NCBI GenBank assembly: GCA_002682825.1
Contig: NOKP01000010.1
Span: 1,302,001 to 1,366,000, forward strand
Direction of reading: 5' to 3'
Length of the DNA: 64,000 bases
From: Neonectria sp. B-13
Lineage: Eukaryota > Ascomycota > Sordariomycetes > Hypocreales > Nectriaceae
Made by a program: the position numbers and the translations under genes. The notes beneath the pieces were generated by a model. That model was not told where the DNA came from. It saw nothing but the letters and a program-made list of their open reading frames with translations, and did not search any database. This document shows, piece by piece, positions 1 to 10,611 of the stretch (the first letter of the stretch is position 1; every line of letters begins with the position of its first letter).

Positions 1-1
1 C

Positions 2-331
2 CCTGAGAAGTCGCCAGCGGTACAGGCCTCTATCGAGGTCAATGCCCTGCCAACGCCTTCGTTATCAGCTGGGTCAGGTCTCCGTGAGCGACGCAAGTGG
101 TGGCCAGATGAGGATGAGGATGACGAGGACGACGATGAAGAGGACGAAGACGATGAGGAAGACGAAGCGGCGTCCACAGTGCGAAGGCCACGCCGAACGA
201 GGGCAGCGCCCCCTGTTCCTGAGCAGGTTATTGCCGGCGTGCCAAATGAGCTTCTTCTTCCTGGTGCTATCGTCACGCTGGCGGTCGTTATTGTCAGTGT
301 CTTCACTATCGCGAGAGTCACCAGCCGATAG
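2..331 (+). CDS. C-terminal part of an acidic, single-TM-tailed protein (5' end outside window)
   Basis: The frame is open from the window edge to a TAG at 329-331, giving 109 residues of a C-terminus. It shows a Pro/Ser-rich stretch, then an uninterrupted Asp/Glu block of about 25 residues (about positions 38-62), a basic Arg/Pro patch (RRPRRTRAAPPVPEQ) and a hydrophobic segment (LLPGAIVTLAVVIVSVFTIA) ending in a short basic tail (RVTSR). That order suggests a membrane protein with one C-terminal transmembrane helix and a highly acidic soluble part. The family is not recognised. An ATG-started ORF in another frame over the same bases (42-362) is taken as a shadow because it lacks this organised composition. 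Confidence 0.5.
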   Translation, partial: PEKSPAVQASIEVNALPTPSLSAGSGLRERRKWWPDEDEDDEDDDEEDEDDEEDEAASTVRRPRRTRAAPPVPEQVIAGVPNELLLPGAIVTLAVVIVSVFTIARVTSR

Positions 332-692
332 AGGAGCACCCCGAGAACCTGCCTGCCCTTGATAATGACATGATGAAGCCAACAGAAACTGGAGGAAATT
401 GTAGATGTGTAGAAAATTTTGTCTCTAGAAATTACCCTCACAAGTTTAGTCCAGTTCATTCTATTCTGCAAAATTAATTTTCGAGCTATTCCTTTTTGCA
501 AAGGTCATACTCGGAGGTGTGCCAGTATACTAACCACTCCTCGTGGTCAGGTTGTGTCGTTGTGTTCATGGCGTGTTGCGGTTTAACGGGGCCGGAAAAT
601 CCCGCGCTCCGAAGCCGTTACCTTGGCCAAAATTTGGTGATGGTTGAAGAAGCATCAAGTCCTCGAGTAAAGCACCCGCAACCGCATTCGTC
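332..692. other. Intergenic: 3' flank of the first gene and promoter of the uS2m gene
   Basis: About 360 bases without a supported gene. Holds an AT-rich stretch around 400-500 that fits a 3' UTR and terminator region, then the presumed promoter of the downstream mitoribosomal gene. No clear TATA box. Confidence 0.5.
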
Positions 693-2305
693 ATGATAGT
701 GAGGAACGCTGTCGTGCGGCATGGTGAGTCAATTGAGCTCAATTGCCACAAAGATGAGTGCTAACCAACCCAGGCCGCCGCGCATTGGCGTCTCCCGCCT
801 CCAGGACGATCATCCGACAGCTTTCGACCGAGGTCACCGATACTCCGGCTGAGGCTCAGCCTCTGACAGGCCCTCCTGCACCTCCAAAGGTGGTGTCAGC
901 ATCGCGAAAGAAGCAGAGGATCGTGCAAGATGGCATTCTGTCCCTTGGAAGCGACTCGGCGCACGAGCATAGGGTCAAGTCGTGGACCATGCAGAACAAG
1001 ACGGCCGGCTCTGCAACACCCGCCTCTCCTGCCCAGCAGTTCGCCGAGTTCCAACGCATCCAGAAGTCAACCCGCAGCCTCGGATCGCGCGTTGAGCGTC
1101 GCTACATCCCCAACGAGCTGATTAACAACCCGCCCGCACCCGAGGATATCTCGCTGGAGCTCCTGATGGCCTCGCAAACCCACATAGGACACAGCACCTC
1201 GCTCTGGAACCCTGCCAACTCGCGGTACATCTACGGCGTGCGCCAGGGTGTCCACATCATTTCGCTGGAGACGACGGCGGCGCATCTTCGACGTGCGGCT
1301 CGTGTGGTGGAGGATGTCTCGTACCGCGGTGGCCTAATTCTCTTCGTGGGAAACCGGAAGGGCCAGATGGAGATTGTGACCAAGGCCGCTGAGATGGCGG
1401 GAGCCTGCCACTTGTTCACTAAGTGGACTCCGGGAGGCATCACGAACCGAGATGTGATTCTCAAGATGCAGGGCATGAAGGTGGTGGACCACTTGGACAA
1501 AGAGTTGGAAGGCTTTGAGAAGTACAGCGGTCTTGCTCGACCTCTGTTGCCGGACCTGGTTGTGTGCCTTAACCCCCTGGAGAACTACACTCTGCTTTAC
1601 GAGTGTGGTTTGAAGAGCATCCCGACCATTGGTGTGATTGACACCAACGCGGACCCGTCTTGGGTGACCTACACTATCCCCGCCAACGATGACAGGTATG
1701 TTTGTGTGATATGATTGAGAGTTGACCCAAGCTGACGTTATCCCAGTCTCCGAGCCATAGGTGTTGTTGCCGGTGCTCTAGGCCGAGCCGGCGAGGTCGG
1801 CAAGAAGCGTAGACTCCAGGATGCCACCAAGGGAAGCGTCGCGTGGAGCAACTCCGAAGACCTTGACCGTCACATCCAGAAGGAGACCAAGGCTGCCATC
1901 GAGGAAAGGAAGGCGGTCATGGGCCGGATGCAGCACAACGTCGAGGGCTTCACTGAGGAGGAGCAGAAGCTTCTCAGAACGCAGTTCTACGGCGAGGAGT
2001 TGGAGGTTACGGAGGAGGAGATGGTGGGAATGATGGGCGAGGCCGTGCTGGGCGAGACTGTGGGAAGCCCCAAGGTGGATGACGCTATTGAGACGACCGC
2101 GAGCATCAGCACCATCGACAGTGCACCATCGATTCCGCTCCCGGTTGACTTTGAGGATGAGGCTGAGCCGGCCACGGTCGTCAAGCTGGCTAGCATCGAG
2201 GAGCAGCTGGATGGACTGAAGGAGAAGGCTGTTGCGATTGAGTCGGAGCTCAAGTCCAGCCGCGATGGGTCAGAAGTCAAGCCTAGCAGCGAAAAGCCGG
2301 AGTGA
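693..2305 (+). CDS. mrp4: Mitochondrial small-subunit ribosomal protein uS2m (MRP4/MRPS2)
   Basis: Structural protein of the mitochondrial 37S ribosomal subunit, homologous to bacterial RpsB. Spliced model: 693-723, 774-1695, 1747-2305, coding 503 aa. The first exon is only 31 nt; ATG at 693 is preferred because GTGAGT (724) to CAG (773), with a GCTAAC branch site, joins it in frame to exon 2 and yields a typical mitochondrial presequence (MIVRNAVVRH, then GRRALASPASRTIIRQLST). The ribosomal S2 domain spans about residues 120-345: SLELLMASQTHIGH, YIYGVRQGVHIISLE, LFVGNRKGQ and LPDLVVCLNPLEN are its hallmark blocks. After intron 2 (1696-1746) comes IGVVAGALGRAGEVGKKRR, then a fungal C-terminal extension of about 130 residues rich in Glu, longer than in bacteria. 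Confidence 0.93.
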
Positions 2306-3268
2306 TGAGCAGGAGCAGAAGCAGTAGCAATTGTTGTACAATATGGCAATGTATAATATCCCCAAGCATGTAGAGAGACAGATACAGAGAGCCTTGTAAG
2401 CTTTGACGAGAAGATATCTACTCCACTTGAGGGTACCGAGTGTTGCGAGTGTGTTAATTAGTCCCCGATCGGAGGGTCCACAGTACGCCTTTTACATAGC
2501 AAGGTCTACTAACACTGTACAAAGTCCGAATACGCCTCTCTCGTCCTTCCTTCCCTCCTTCCTTCTCCCCGCGGCAACAAGGCGGGAATTACCCCGCGCA
2601 ATTATGTAAAGCGAGCGCCGCGCAGTTCGAGTCACAAGCAAAAATGCCCGGGCTGGAAACTTCGTCCCCTGCGCATTTCCCCTCACCAAGTAGGACTGCT
2701 CACGACCGAACATTTCAGCACAGTCCGACACATCCCATCACAGCACATCACAGCGAGGCACGGTCACGACAGCGCCGCCACAGGCCACAAAAAGAGGGAA
2801 CAGAGTCTAGGGCGTTCGATTGGCGAGAGACCCAGAAAAAAAATAACGTAGCAAAAGGCGTGTCTGCAGCTTTGTGTCGCCCTGTGGCTGGCTTGGCGAT
2901 AGTTGCCTCAGTGATCTTCCTCGGTATGCCTATTCTTTTTTCCGTCTCTCTGCATCGGAGCCGGCATAACTCCTGGTCTTTATTAATCCCCCATGTCCTA
3001 TGCCTACGCCCATGCCCTTGTTTGCGTCTGTCTTTATACTTTCGCTGCAAGTAGAGCGGGAGTATGTGCCCCGGGCATCGGCTCCCGGGGAAAAGGCGCA
3101 TTATTTCGAGGGAAACAATACGAACGGGATGAAAGATGAAAAGAAGAGAACAAATTTGAAATGATGTCAACCACGTCTGCTAATTCGACACGCGCGGTTA
3201 GTTTCGTCCGGTTCTCCCTAATACCGTCCGCGAGCGTCTGCCGAGCGAGGCACTCCCCGACAGCAAAG
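2306..3268. other. Intergenic: 3' UTR of uS2m gene and leader of SPT10-like gene
   Basis: Holds the 3' flank of the ribosomal protein gene, a CT-rich stretch (about 2538-2570) and the presumed promoter of the next gene. Short ORFs on both strands (2403-3170) have no recognisable composition and are not called. Confidence 0.5.
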
Positions 3269-5065
3269 ATGCCGGCCATTCTAGACGACCCGGCAAGCCC
3301 CACCATCTACCGAGTCTCGGGCGAACCTCCGTACCCGGACCCCAACAATCCCGGGTTCCCGGCCGACATCCTCCCGAAGCAGGTCACGCTCCGGGACCGG
3401 CAGACGGTGGCCACCATCGTGCCCTTCGCGTCGCGCCACCAGGTGCCGCCCTCGCTGCTGGCCTACCTGTGCGACCAGCTCAACAAGGAAATCGACGGCG
3501 GCGACTCGTATCCCATGATGGACCCCTTCCCTGCCGAGGCCTTCGCTGCTTACTGGTTCCAGAACTTCGGCGCCATCATGCTCCTCGGCAACATTGAACG
3601 TCCCGAGCACGTCGTCGAGGGCAAGGACTGGTCCAAGGAGTGCCTCGGCAGCTTCTACATCAAGCCCAACTACCCCGGGCGCAGCAGCCACGTCTGCAAC
3701 GCCGGCTTCATCGTCACCAACGCCTCGCGTGGCCGCGGCGTCGGCCGCCTCATGGGCGAGGCCTACCTCGACTGGGCGCCGCGGCTGGGCTACTCGTACA
3801 GCGTCTTCAACCTCGTGTACGAGACCAACGTGGCGTCGTGTCGCATCTGGGACGCCCTGGGCTTCAAGCGCATCGGCCGCGTCAAGGGCTGCGGCAACCT
3901 CAAGAGCTACCCGGGCCAGCTCATCGACGCCATCATCTACGGCCGCGACCTGGCCCCGCGCGAAAGCGACGATCTCGTGAGTGAAGAGCGTTTCGACAAG
4001 ATCAAGTTCTACCTCAAGTACGGCGAGTACCCGAACGGCGCTGACCGGGCCGAGAAAAGCAGGCTCCGCAGCGCGGCGACGCACTATAAGCTGCTCGACG
4101 GCGACAAGCTCATGCTCAAGGACAAGGAGGTCATCTCCGACCCGGCCCGCCAGTTCGACATTGCCCGCCGCGTCCACGTCCAGCACCACGGCGGCATCAA
4201 CAAGACCACCGCCACCATTGCCGAGAAGTACCACTGGAGCCGCATCAAGGAGACGGTCAGCGACGTCATCCGCAGCTGCGTCGAGTGTAAGGAGCTTGGC
4301 AAGACGCCCAACCCTGGGGGTGCGAGGAAGGCCGCCGCTACTGTTGCTGTTGCTTCTACTGCTAGCCATAGCACCAGCAGTGGAAGTAGTGTGCCGGGAG
4401 CAGGAGGAGCAGGCGGAGGAGGCGGAGGATGTGGAGGCACCCGCGATCAACACTCGTCGTCTGCTGGTGCCGCGGGCAGAGTGTTGGCGCTGCAGAACCA
4501 CGACGTTATGGACACGCTCTCACAACAAAGCCCAACCCAGAGCCCCAGCCCCTATGCCAATCCCGCCGACATCTCCCTCATCGCGCCCTCACACACCCTC
4601 CAGAGCTCCTCCATGGACCCGACCCTCCACGCCCACCACCACCAGCCGCAATCGCCTCACCAAACCCAGCAGCACCACCACTCCCACTACAGCCCCATGC
4701 TGCAGGACCACCCCGGCGTGCACCATCACCATCACCACCACGAGCCCGCCTCCGTCTACCAGCCCATCGACCCGCAGATCATCAACCAGGCGTCGCCGCA
4801 CGACCTCTCGTCCTTCGACCAGTACCACTCGCCCGCCGACTTCCAGGCGCTGCTCAATGCCACCGAGGACGTCGTGCCGGACGAGCCCAACGCCGTGGAC
4901 CGCGACTTGGATATGCTCATTGAGCAGCAAGACGACGACGACAACGACGTGGACGGGGTGGTAGCCATGGGCGGAATGGGAGGCGTTGGTGGGCAGCCCG
5001 GTCAGGAACTAGACGGCAAAGACAGGTCACTGTACGAAGTCAACTTCGGAACGCCGGGTGGTTAA
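3269..5065 (+). CDS. spt10: SPT10-like protein: GNAT acetyltransferase plus integrase-type H2C2 zinc finger
   Basis: Predicted transcription regulator of the SPT10 type; in yeast SPT10 couples a GNAT acetyltransferase fold to an HHCC zinc finger that binds histone promoters. ATG at 3269 gives 598 aa; an in-frame ATG at 3161 would add 36 residues of unremarkable sequence, so 3269 is preferred. The GNAT domain is at about residues 45-245, with the acetyl-CoA loop NASRGRGVGRLMGEAYLDWA near 152 and ETNVASCRIWDALGFKRIGR after it. The zinc finger is at about 302-341 (HVQHHGGI ... CVECK), spaced like a retroviral/retrotransposon integrase H-H-C-C domain. The C-terminal 230 residues are low complexity: Gly-rich, Gln/His-rich with a seven-His run, then an Asp-rich tail. 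Single exon, GC-rich. The family assignment rests on the domain pair. Confidence 0.8.
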   Translation: MPAILDDPASPTIYRVSGEPPYPDPNNPGFPADILPKQVTLRDRQTVATIVPFASRHQVPPSLLAYLCDQLNKEIDGGDSYPMMDPFPAEAFAAYWFQNFGAIMLLGNIERPEHVVEGKDWSKECLGSFYIKPNYPGRSSHVCNAGFIVTNASRGRGVGRLMGEAYLDWAPRLGYSYSVFNLVYETNVASCRIWDALGFKRIGRVKGCGNLKSYPGQLIDAIIYGRDLAPRESDDLVSEERFDKIKFYLKYGEYPNGADRAEKSRLRSAATHYKLLDGDKLMLKDKEVISDPARQFDIARRVHVQHHGGINKTTATIAEKYHWSRIKETVSDVIRSCVECKELGKTPNPGGARKAAATVAVASTASHSTSSGSSVPGAGGAGGGGGGCGGTRDQHSSSAGAAGRVLALQNHDVMDTLSQQSPTQSPSPYANPADISLIAPSHTLQSSSMDPTLHAHHHQPQSPHQTQQHHHSHYSPMLQDHPGVHHHHHHHEPASVYQPIDPQIINQASPHDLSSFDQYHSPADFQALLNATEDVVPDEPNAVDRDLDMLIEQQDDDDNDVDGVVAMGGMGGVGGQPGQELDGKDRSLYEVNFGTPGG

Positions 5066-5486
5066 TACGCCTGGAGTGAAGTGTCCGTGTATGGCATGGC
5101 GGATGGTTGTTGTAGGGTGTGCATGTTGGTGGGCATTGAAGAGCATACATTAAGCGAAGCGGGCATTAGGTTTCGATAGCATCCTTTTCTCATGGGCATG
5201 ACCTAGTTTTGGGCAGAATTTGACAAACGAATTATGAAGTCACCTCTTACGTGTGCTCTCAGTCGACACCAGTGCGATATTTCCATGGACGCCAGCGATT
5301 CCACAACGCCGGAGTTTCAGTGCCAGATGCCAGATTCAAAAAAGATTGAGGCCGTTCAAGTTTTTTTTCTAAAGGTCAGGAATGTCTAGGTATCATACAG
5401 ATTCCTCCAAACCCCCGCCCGTGACACCAGATCCCTTTATTATCTTGGGTTTCACTCTTGCTTCCCCAACACATTGTTCTTTTCCT
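5066..5486. other. Intergenic between convergent SPT10-like and CCT7 genes
   Basis: Short convergent spacer of 421 bases that should contain both 3' UTRs. No gene or repeat seen. Confidence 0.6.
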
Positions 5487-7446
5487 TTACCTCCGCGGCA
5501 TGCCCCGTCCTCGTCCCCTGAGCGCTCGCTGGGCGGCACCTTGGGGGAGAGCTTGGCCGGGAGCCTGGGGCTTCTGGCTCTCCTCGTTCTGGATCGTCTC
5601 GTCGACGCTGAGAATCAAGCAGCTGGCCTCGGTGGCGGCCTGGATGGCGTTGATCTTGATGAGCGCCGGCTCCCAGACGAATCGCTCCATCATGTCCGTG
5701 ACTCCCTCGTTCTGGAAGTCGACACCAGCCCACGTGGAGCCCTTGCGGTGTTCCACACGCAGCTTGTTGAGGATGTCGGTCGCATCGAATCCGGCGTTGT
5801 CGCATAGCTGGCGGGGGATGATCTCAAGCGCCTTGGCGAAGGACTTGATAATGGCTTGTTGCTTGTGAGGGATGTTCTTGTCCGCGAAGCTGTGCAGGTA
5901 GGCCGAAATCTCCATCTCCACGGCACCACCACCACCCACGATGAGGTGGTTGCGGATCGCGCGCTTGACAATCATAATAGCGTCGTGCAGCGATCGCTCC
6001 ACCTCGGCAATGAACTGCTCAGCACCGCCACGCAGAACCAGAGTGCAAGTCTTGGCCTCGGGGCAGTCCTCGAAGAAGTTGAAGCGCTCGCCTCCAATCT
6101 GGCGCTCGTCGAATGAGCCGCAGGTACCCAGGTGCTCAGCCAGGATGTCGGAGCAGGTCGACTGTACCACAGCACCAGTGGCCTGAACCACACGCTCCAT
6201 ATCCTCGCCGGCGACACGGCCGGCACAGAAGATGTCTCGGTCAGCAAAGAACTGAGTAGCCAAGTCACCAATGGGTAGCTTGCTCAGCACAACCTTGGCG
6301 CCAGTCTCGTGAATCGCCTCGAGCTTCTTGAAGATAATCTGCCACTCGGCATCGACGATGGCCTGGTATTCCGAGACTTGCTCTACGCGGACCTCGGCGT
6401 TATCCTTCTCGGCCTTCAACTCCAGCTCAACGTTCAGGCACACAATCCTGGGGTCCTTGAAGGACTTGGGTTGTTGCTCGAAACCGGCGTAAGAAAAGGT
6501 CTTCTTGAAGGCGACACCGTTGATGAAGAGAGACTCCGTTAGCGAACCGCCGGGGATTTTCTTGATGCCGATCAACTTCTCGTCGAGGTCGTCCTGGTCG
6601 AGCGACAGGACAGCATCGACCACCACTATATCATTTGTCAGCCTGGGGTCGTTCCAAAACCGAGTCACCTCACGCACTCTTGGTGAAGAAGGGAGTATTC
6701 CGCTTGATCAGCTTGCTGGTCATGGCAGTGGAAGCCAACTTGGTGAGAGTTTCGCGGCGGTTGGTCTCGTCGGTAGCCACGGAAATCTCCTTGATCTTGT
6801 TGACGGCCATCTGGGAGGCTCTTCGCAGGCCCTTGATGATGACCTGGGAGCTGACGCCTTGCTCGACATGATCCTTGACCTCCTTGAGGATCTCACCGGC
6901 GAGGACGACGACGGAGGTAGTACCATCGCCAACTTCAGCGTCTTGCGATCGGGCGATGTCGACGAGGATTCGGGCTGCGGGGTGGACGATGTCGAGGAGC
7001 TGGTCTGGTCAGTTTTGGGCGGGCTGCGGGGCCATGGCATAGGACGGCGCCGTAAGCGGATGTGCTGTGAATGTGCGAACCTTCATGACGGTGGCACCAT
7101 CGTTGGTGATGGTCTGTCTGCCATTCTCGTCGACCATCAACAGGTCGCCGCCATAAGGACCGAGAGTGGACTTGATGGTGGCCTGGACGGCGAGACAGGC
7201 GTTGATGTTGGAGACGACCTGGCCCTTGCCCTGGGAAGTGTCGGTGCCTGTGGGAGAGAAAGAGTTGTGTCAGCCGAGGAGCGCGCCGTGGGTTTTGTGC
7301 ATCTCGAGGATCTCGTGGGCAATCTTGGGCTTCATTTTCCCCTGGATTCATCATCCGCACCCACACAAGGCGGGCGGGTGGGCGGTGGGGTAAAACGGAC
7401 CTTCCTTGAGGACGATAATCGTCGGCGTTTGGCCTCCGAACGACAT
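5487..7446 (-). CDS. cct7: T-complex protein 1 subunit eta (CCT7), cytosolic chaperonin
   Basis: Subunit of the hetero-oligomeric CCT/TRiC ring that folds actin and tubulin in the cytosol using ATP. Spliced on the minus strand: 7446-7401, 7247-7081, 6999-6678, 6625-5487, coding 557 aa. The N-terminus [16 protein letters not shown] then [13 protein letters not shown] is typical of eta. The group II chaperonin ATP site [15 protein letters not shown] is near residue 95, and the apical/intermediate block [16 protein letters not shown] lies in the last exon. The protein ends in GRGRGMPRR, a Gly/Arg tail characteristic of fungal CCT7. Intron 3 (6677-6626, 52 nt) splits the ATG of [15 protein letters not shown]; intron 1 is 153 nt with a GGCTGAC branch site. 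Expected constitutive expression. Confidence 0.95.
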
Positions 7447-8412
7447 GTTTGTGACTGAAGCGGCGGATTTCCAGCAGTAGGGCGTCTCGGGGAATTCGGG
7501 GCGGTCTCTTTACTGCGAGTTTTGAGGTTTTGTTCCGACGATGGAGGGGTGAAGAAGCGAGTTGTCGTCGGGTCAAAGTGGGAGAGCTGCGTCGAAGCTT
7601 CCAAAAAAATGTGGCAGCCTCCGTTCTCATCATGTTCCTTGCCCCAGCGCGCGCACGGACCAAGTCCCCTCCTTCCGACCCAGTCGGTCAGGGGTCACAA
7701 TTCACATCTTGTAAAAGACAACCAACTTACGATCTGAGGTAAGGTATCTTAAGGTAAGCCGGGCTTTACATCAGTTAAGATGTGGTCAATGGCTGTTGTC
7801 AGTTTGTTTACGGTCTATGATCCTCAATATGTTCAAGGACCCTGGAAAAAGTCACCTGACGCAGCGCCCAAAATTTGCATCACAGAAATGCGGACAAGTC
7901 CAGGCCTGATGCTAGAATCGAAATTACTATCTGGATAGTCACCACCAGACGAACAATGTCCACACAGATCATCGATACCTTCGAAATCATGGGAAAAGAG
8001 GGAGAATGGAGAGAAAAGGGGAAAAGAGGTCTTGGCGACTCCTTTTGCGATGATGAGTCTTCGACATCCACCATCAGCCACCAAGCAAATGCCAGAATAT
8101 AAGTGGATGCAGCATGGACACTCAGAACTTCAAAGGAACGGAAATAGCGAGGTAAGAACTGTGAATTCAGCATCAAGACTAAAGTCCAACCGCCTATCGA
8201 GAAAGGCGATGCAACAACCTAGCGATTATGCATGATTGTTCAAGTTCCCTCAACCTAAGTGAACTGGTAGGTACCGTATACTCCGACCAGAAAACAAGCC
8301 AAACCGAGTGGAGGTATCCGTGGAGCCTATTCAACCTCCAACGTCCCGTTTCCTCCAACGCCTGACCGAAAGCCAAAATGAAGAAGCCGATAAATAGGCA
8401 TGAACACACCCA
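7447..8412. other. Intergenic: promoter side of CCT7 and 3' flank of the 8413-9069 gene
   Basis: Presumed CCT7 promoter (7447-7750) followed by sequence with no convincing coding potential. An 'aaggta' motif recurs at 7738-7758. Small ORFs here (7522-8235) look random. Confidence 0.45.
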
Positions 8413-9069
8413 TTATGGCCACTGCGCTTCAGCTCCCTGGCCTCCTTGAGTTCGGGCCACTTCACGCTCATAACCCAAGTCATGAAGCTTGAGCTTCAGT
8501 TTGAAGTCAAGGAATCGCAGCTTGGCAAGCCCACGAGGCCTCCCAGGAATCTCCGGTCGGTTGACCGAATACCATTCGCGCATGGTGGTTTCAAGGTATG
8601 TCACAAGGCGAAGCTCTGCATTCTCAGCATCTTCGTCTTGTTGGAAGTGGGTGTCCATGACCCTGAGCCAATGGCTCGACGCGATTCCGAGATGCATCAT
8701 CTCGTCTCTGTAGTCAGCGCGTCTTGGGAACTGGTTATCCAGAAACTTGATGAGCCTCGGAGGCTTGGAGGGCGTGAACAGCGGTCTGTAGGACGATTCG
8801 GTGTTGGTTTCGGCAGTGGCGTGCACAACGAGGGGATCGCGGACCGGCTGAATAGTCGGGCTTCCAATCCTAATGGGCTCGGGCGACTTGCGCCGATCAT
8901 TTGCGTTCGCGATAGCTGCAGCCCTAAAGTCTGGAGACTGCGGAATGTATCCGGGGCGCGATGTGCCTGAGTTTGGGCTGTTGCTGTCGCCGGTTAACGA
9001 TGGCATAGATGTATCCCTCTCTGGAAGATGCGACAGAGCCCGCTCTGCAAGTCTGTCTAGAGAACCCAT
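8413..9069 (-). CDS. Hypothetical protein, 218 aa, charged and probably soluble
   Basis: Single-exon minus-strand ORF. The ORF opens at 9219, but the ATG at 9069 (context GCCAAGATGG, protein MGSLDRLAERALSHLPERD) looks like the translation start. The N-terminal half is Ser/Pro-rich and likely disordered. The second half is more ordered, with LIKFLDNQFPRRADYRDEMM, a stretch with WLRVMDTHFQQDEDAENAEL, and a Lys/Leu-rich end (LRFLDFKLKLKLHDLGYERE). No signal peptide, membrane helix or known motif. The composition is protein-like, but I recognise no family. Confidence 0.5.
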   Translation of the reverse strand: MGSLDRLAERALSHLPERDTSMPSLTGDSNSPNSGTSRPGYIPQSPDFRAAAIANANDRRKSPEPIRIGSPTIQPVRDPLVVHATAETNTESSYRPLFTPSKPPRLIKFLDNQFPRRADYRDEMMHLGIASSHWLRVMDTHFQQDEDAENAELRLVTYLETTMREWYSVNRPEIPGRPRGLAKLRFLDFKLKLKLHDLGYEREVARTQGGQGAEAQWP

Positions 9070-10017
9070 CTTGGCCGGGCGATGATGGATGCTATCTCGG
9101 TGTTGTAGAGATGAAGGGCCAAAAACAATGTCCAAGTTGATGATGGAGCTGTATGTTCGAGGCTGTCCCAGTGATTCGCTGCAACCTATATGCCCGTGGA
9201 GTTGTACACGCATATGCAAGGCGGGTTAGATGCGAAAGGACTGCCCAAACAAGAAGCCCAAGCGCTTGACGCAGGGAAAATAGATAAAAGGTGACAAGAG
9301 AAGGAGCAGTGAAGAGGTGTGCTGAGACGGAAGAAGGCACAAGTTCCAGTGCGAGTCATCACCTGACCTGACAGGGCCTTCTTTCTGACACCTTCATGAG
9401 TAGAAAACGAGGTAGACTTTTCACTTTGCAGGAGAGAAAATAAATGAGAAGTATGGGCGACCCTGAGAGGTCCATAGTGGTTCATTGAATCAGCTGTAAA
9501 TGTGTGGATGGGCAGCCAGCCCCATTAAACGCTGATTTGTTGGCATGTAAAAACACCAACTCGCAAATACTTTTTGGCTTGCAAGGACATGCACATACGA
9601 TGAAGGGCATGCGCAGATGTTGAAATCGGCATTTGTTCTATTCTGACTTGACGGTGTGGACTCCTTACTCAGTCGTGGAGTCATTCTAGACACCGGGCGT
9701 TTACAAACAAGTAGTATGAGTAGAGTTTGCAGGACCAAAAAAAGGGTTGCTTTCAGCCTCAATCAAGGTGTCTTCTTGCGGATAGCAAACGATTGCCCAG
9801 GACTCGTCTTTCATAAAGAGAAGCATATTTGACCCATGAAAGAGCAAGCAGACATCACATGTGTTTGAACTAGGCATTGATCATTTGGAAGTTAGCCCAT
9901 TGTGGAAAGCATCGCCTATCCCATGTATCCTTGCTTCGCCGCGATAGTGTGCCGAATAAAGCACCCAGCATATATCCTTACAACCCATCTAACCAACGCC
10001 CAAATATCGCAGGACCG
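9070..10017. other. Intergenic, no gene seen
   Basis: About 950 bases. Contains the presumed promoter of the 8413-9069 gene and the 3' flank of the ankyrin gene. Minus-strand ORFs (9092-9485, 9490-9762) lack coding character. Confidence 0.45.
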
Positions 10018-10611
10018 CTACTTAGGATCAGGAGGCTTCCCTTTGCCCTTTCCAGGCGCACTTCCAAACTTGTCCTTCCACGTCTCCTCCTGATTGAACA
10101 TGGCGACGCACTGCATCGCGCTCGGTTGGCCGTAGTCTGGGTCAGCGCCGCCCTCGAGCAATATCTGTATTCTAGTAGTTAGCAAGTCAGATCTCAACTT
10201 AAGAGACGGATCAAACTTTACCTCGATGACAGCGTCCTCCTTCTTGAACACGGCTCCGGCGAGGGGGCTCTGGCCTCGGTCGTTGAGCCGATTCGGATCT
10301 CCGCCGTGTTGGATGAGGAGCTTGACAAGTTCCGCGTGCCCGTGGTAAGCAGCAAGCATAAGCTACAAACAGAAACACCAGTGGGTTAGTCAAAACTCTT
10401 CGGGGTTTATTTCGCTACCGCCTCATACCAAGGTATCGCCCTTCTCGTTGGTCAAGTTCGGCGGCAGCCCGGCGGGTAGGGCTTGCTGGAAGATGGGCAG
10501 GTCACCTGCACGGGCTGAGTCGTACATGCGGCCTGCGAAGGCAATGGCTTCTGGAGGGAGGGAGCTTAGCGAACTAGGCTCGTGAGCTGGTTGGGACATT
10601 GGGTCGCTCAT
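10018..10611 (-). CDS. Small ankyrin-repeat protein
   Basis: Spliced on the minus strand: 10611-10429, 10362-10222, 10164-10018, coding 156 aa. All junctions are phase 0. Two ankyrin repeats are visible: GDTLLMLAAYHGHAELVKLL then IQHGGDPNRLNDRGQSPLAG, and a second ending in LLEGGADPDYGQPSAMQCVA. The C-terminus is basic (GSAPGKGKGKPPDPK). It resembles short fungal ankyrin proteins of the YCR051W type, whose molecular role is unclear; a protein-protein interaction role is inferred only from the repeat. At intron 2 the acceptor AATACAG is chosen over an upstream CTAG because only it keeps the ankyrin frame. Confidence 0.82.

Noticed and set aside
3281..4501. 406-codon minus-strand ORF opposite the SPT10-like gene
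   Set aside because: Val/Ala/Asp/Glu-rich antisense shadow of a GC-rich coding region; the plus strand carries clear domains.
6505..7458. 317-codon plus-strand ORF opposite CCT7
   Set aside because: Shadow crossing CCT7 exons and introns; CCT7 motifs are on the minus strand.
10165..10190. Upstream CTAG acceptor for the last ankyrin exon
   Set aside because: It shifts the frame and destroys the LLEGGADPDYGQP repeat; the CAG at 10165 keeps it.
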